23,700 nucleotides of DNA from UBA8653 sp963978155. Its GTDB lineage: Bacteria; Planctomycetota; Phycisphaerae; Phycisphaerales; SM1A02. Positions 23,392-23,700 of this stretch are shown in pieces (positions within the stretch are counted from its first letter, which is position 1; every line of letters starts with the position of its first letter). The notes below the pieces were generated by a model, which saw only the letters and a program-made list of their open reading frames with translations, was not told the DNA's origin and did no database searches. The position numbers and the translations under genes are program-made. The stretch lies in assembly GCA_963978155.1 (NCBI GenBank), contig CAXBRK010000024.1:1-23700 (forward strand). Direction: 5' to 3'.

Positions 23392-23700
23392 GTGGTCCCC
23401 GAGTCATTGTTGTTGGCGGTGGATTGGCCGGTCTGGCCGCAACCACCCGCATCGTGGAATCAGGTCTGCAGGTCGATCTGTTCTCGCTGGTGCCGGTCAA
23501 GCGATCTCACAGCGTGTGCGCGCAGGGAGGCATCAACGCGTGCAACGAAGTGGCCCGGCAACAGGGGTACTCGGAAGACCAACACTGCGATGAAACCCTC
23601 TACGGGGGCGACTTCCTGGCCCACCAAGCGCCAGTGCGCACGATGACGCACTGGGCACCAAAGATCATTGACCTCCTGGACCGGATGGGCGTTCCTTTCA
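23388..23700 (+). CDS. sdhA: Succinate dehydrogenase flavoprotein subunit, 5' part only
   Basis: The first 104 residues of the catalytic flavoprotein of complex II, cut by the right edge. The N-terminus has VIVVGGGLAGLAA (6-18), the FAD-binding GxGxxG Rossmann motif. RSHSVCAQGGINA (39-51) follows, with H41 the expected histidine for covalent FAD attachment. The block LYGGDFLAHQAPVRTM and then DLLDRMGVPF matches the Bacillus/epsilon-type SdhA rather than the E. coli type, in agreement with the Bacillus-type SdhC next to it. The start ATG at 23388 overlaps the sdhC stop (ATGA), so the two are probably translationally coupled. The iron-sulfur subunit gene (sdhB) is expected just outside the window, giving a three-subunit enzyme. 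Confidence 0.94.
   Translation, partial: MSGPRVIVVGGGLAGLAATTRIVESGLQVDLFSLVPVKRSHSVCAQGGINACNEVARQQGYSEDQHCDETLYGGDFLAHQAPVRTMTHWAPKIIDLLDRMGVPF

Overview
The window looks like chromosomal DNA of a planctomycete, most likely of the Phycisphaerae. This is inferred from gene content: very long pseudopilins carrying aspartate/glycine calcium-type loops, a stand-alone CoaB, a DUF1844 protein and a Bacillus-type diheme succinate dehydrogenase anchor. No rRNA, tRNA, transposase, phage gene or CRISPR array was seen. Coding density is very high and no stretch over 300 bases lacks a gene.

Positions 19663 down to 1 (minus strand) hold twelve genes in one direction, nearly all tightly packed. In transcription order they are a GspE/PilB ATPase, PilT, a second GspE/PilB ATPase, GspF/PilC, two GspG-like pseudopilins, GspH-, GspI-, GspJ- and GspK-like pseudopilins, phosphoglycerate mutase (gpmA) and the start of a secreted FG-GAP repeat protein that runs off the left edge. 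Several junctions are 4-base ATGA overlaps, which suggests translational coupling. The only sizeable gap is 142 bases between pilT and the second ATPase gene, so this is either one ~19 kb operon or two consecutive ones. Together the products would make the motor, inner-membrane platform and pseudopilus/pilus fibre of a type II secretion or type IV pilus machine. Secretin, GspC/L/M or PilM/N/O and prepilin peptidase genes are not in the window.

The most unusual content is the pseudopilin set. All six have a type IV prepilin-like N-terminus, but their C-terminal parts are roughly two to seven times the usual size. The GspK-like protein reaches about 2166 residues, keeps a helix-hairpin-helix signature of the GspK family, and carries seven D-x-[DN]-x-D-G loops. 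The GspH- and GspJ-like proteins also carry such loops. The co-presence of PilT, which powers retraction in type IV pili, with a full GspG-K set suggests a hybrid or specialised surface machine.

Positions 19767-23700 are unrelated housekeeping genes. coaB (plus) converges on and overlaps a YraN-family gene (minus), which lies downstream of a SurA/PpiC-like lipoprotein gene (minus). Divergent from that are a DUF1844 gene and then sdhC-sdhA of succinate dehydrogenase (plus); sdhA is cut by the right edge.
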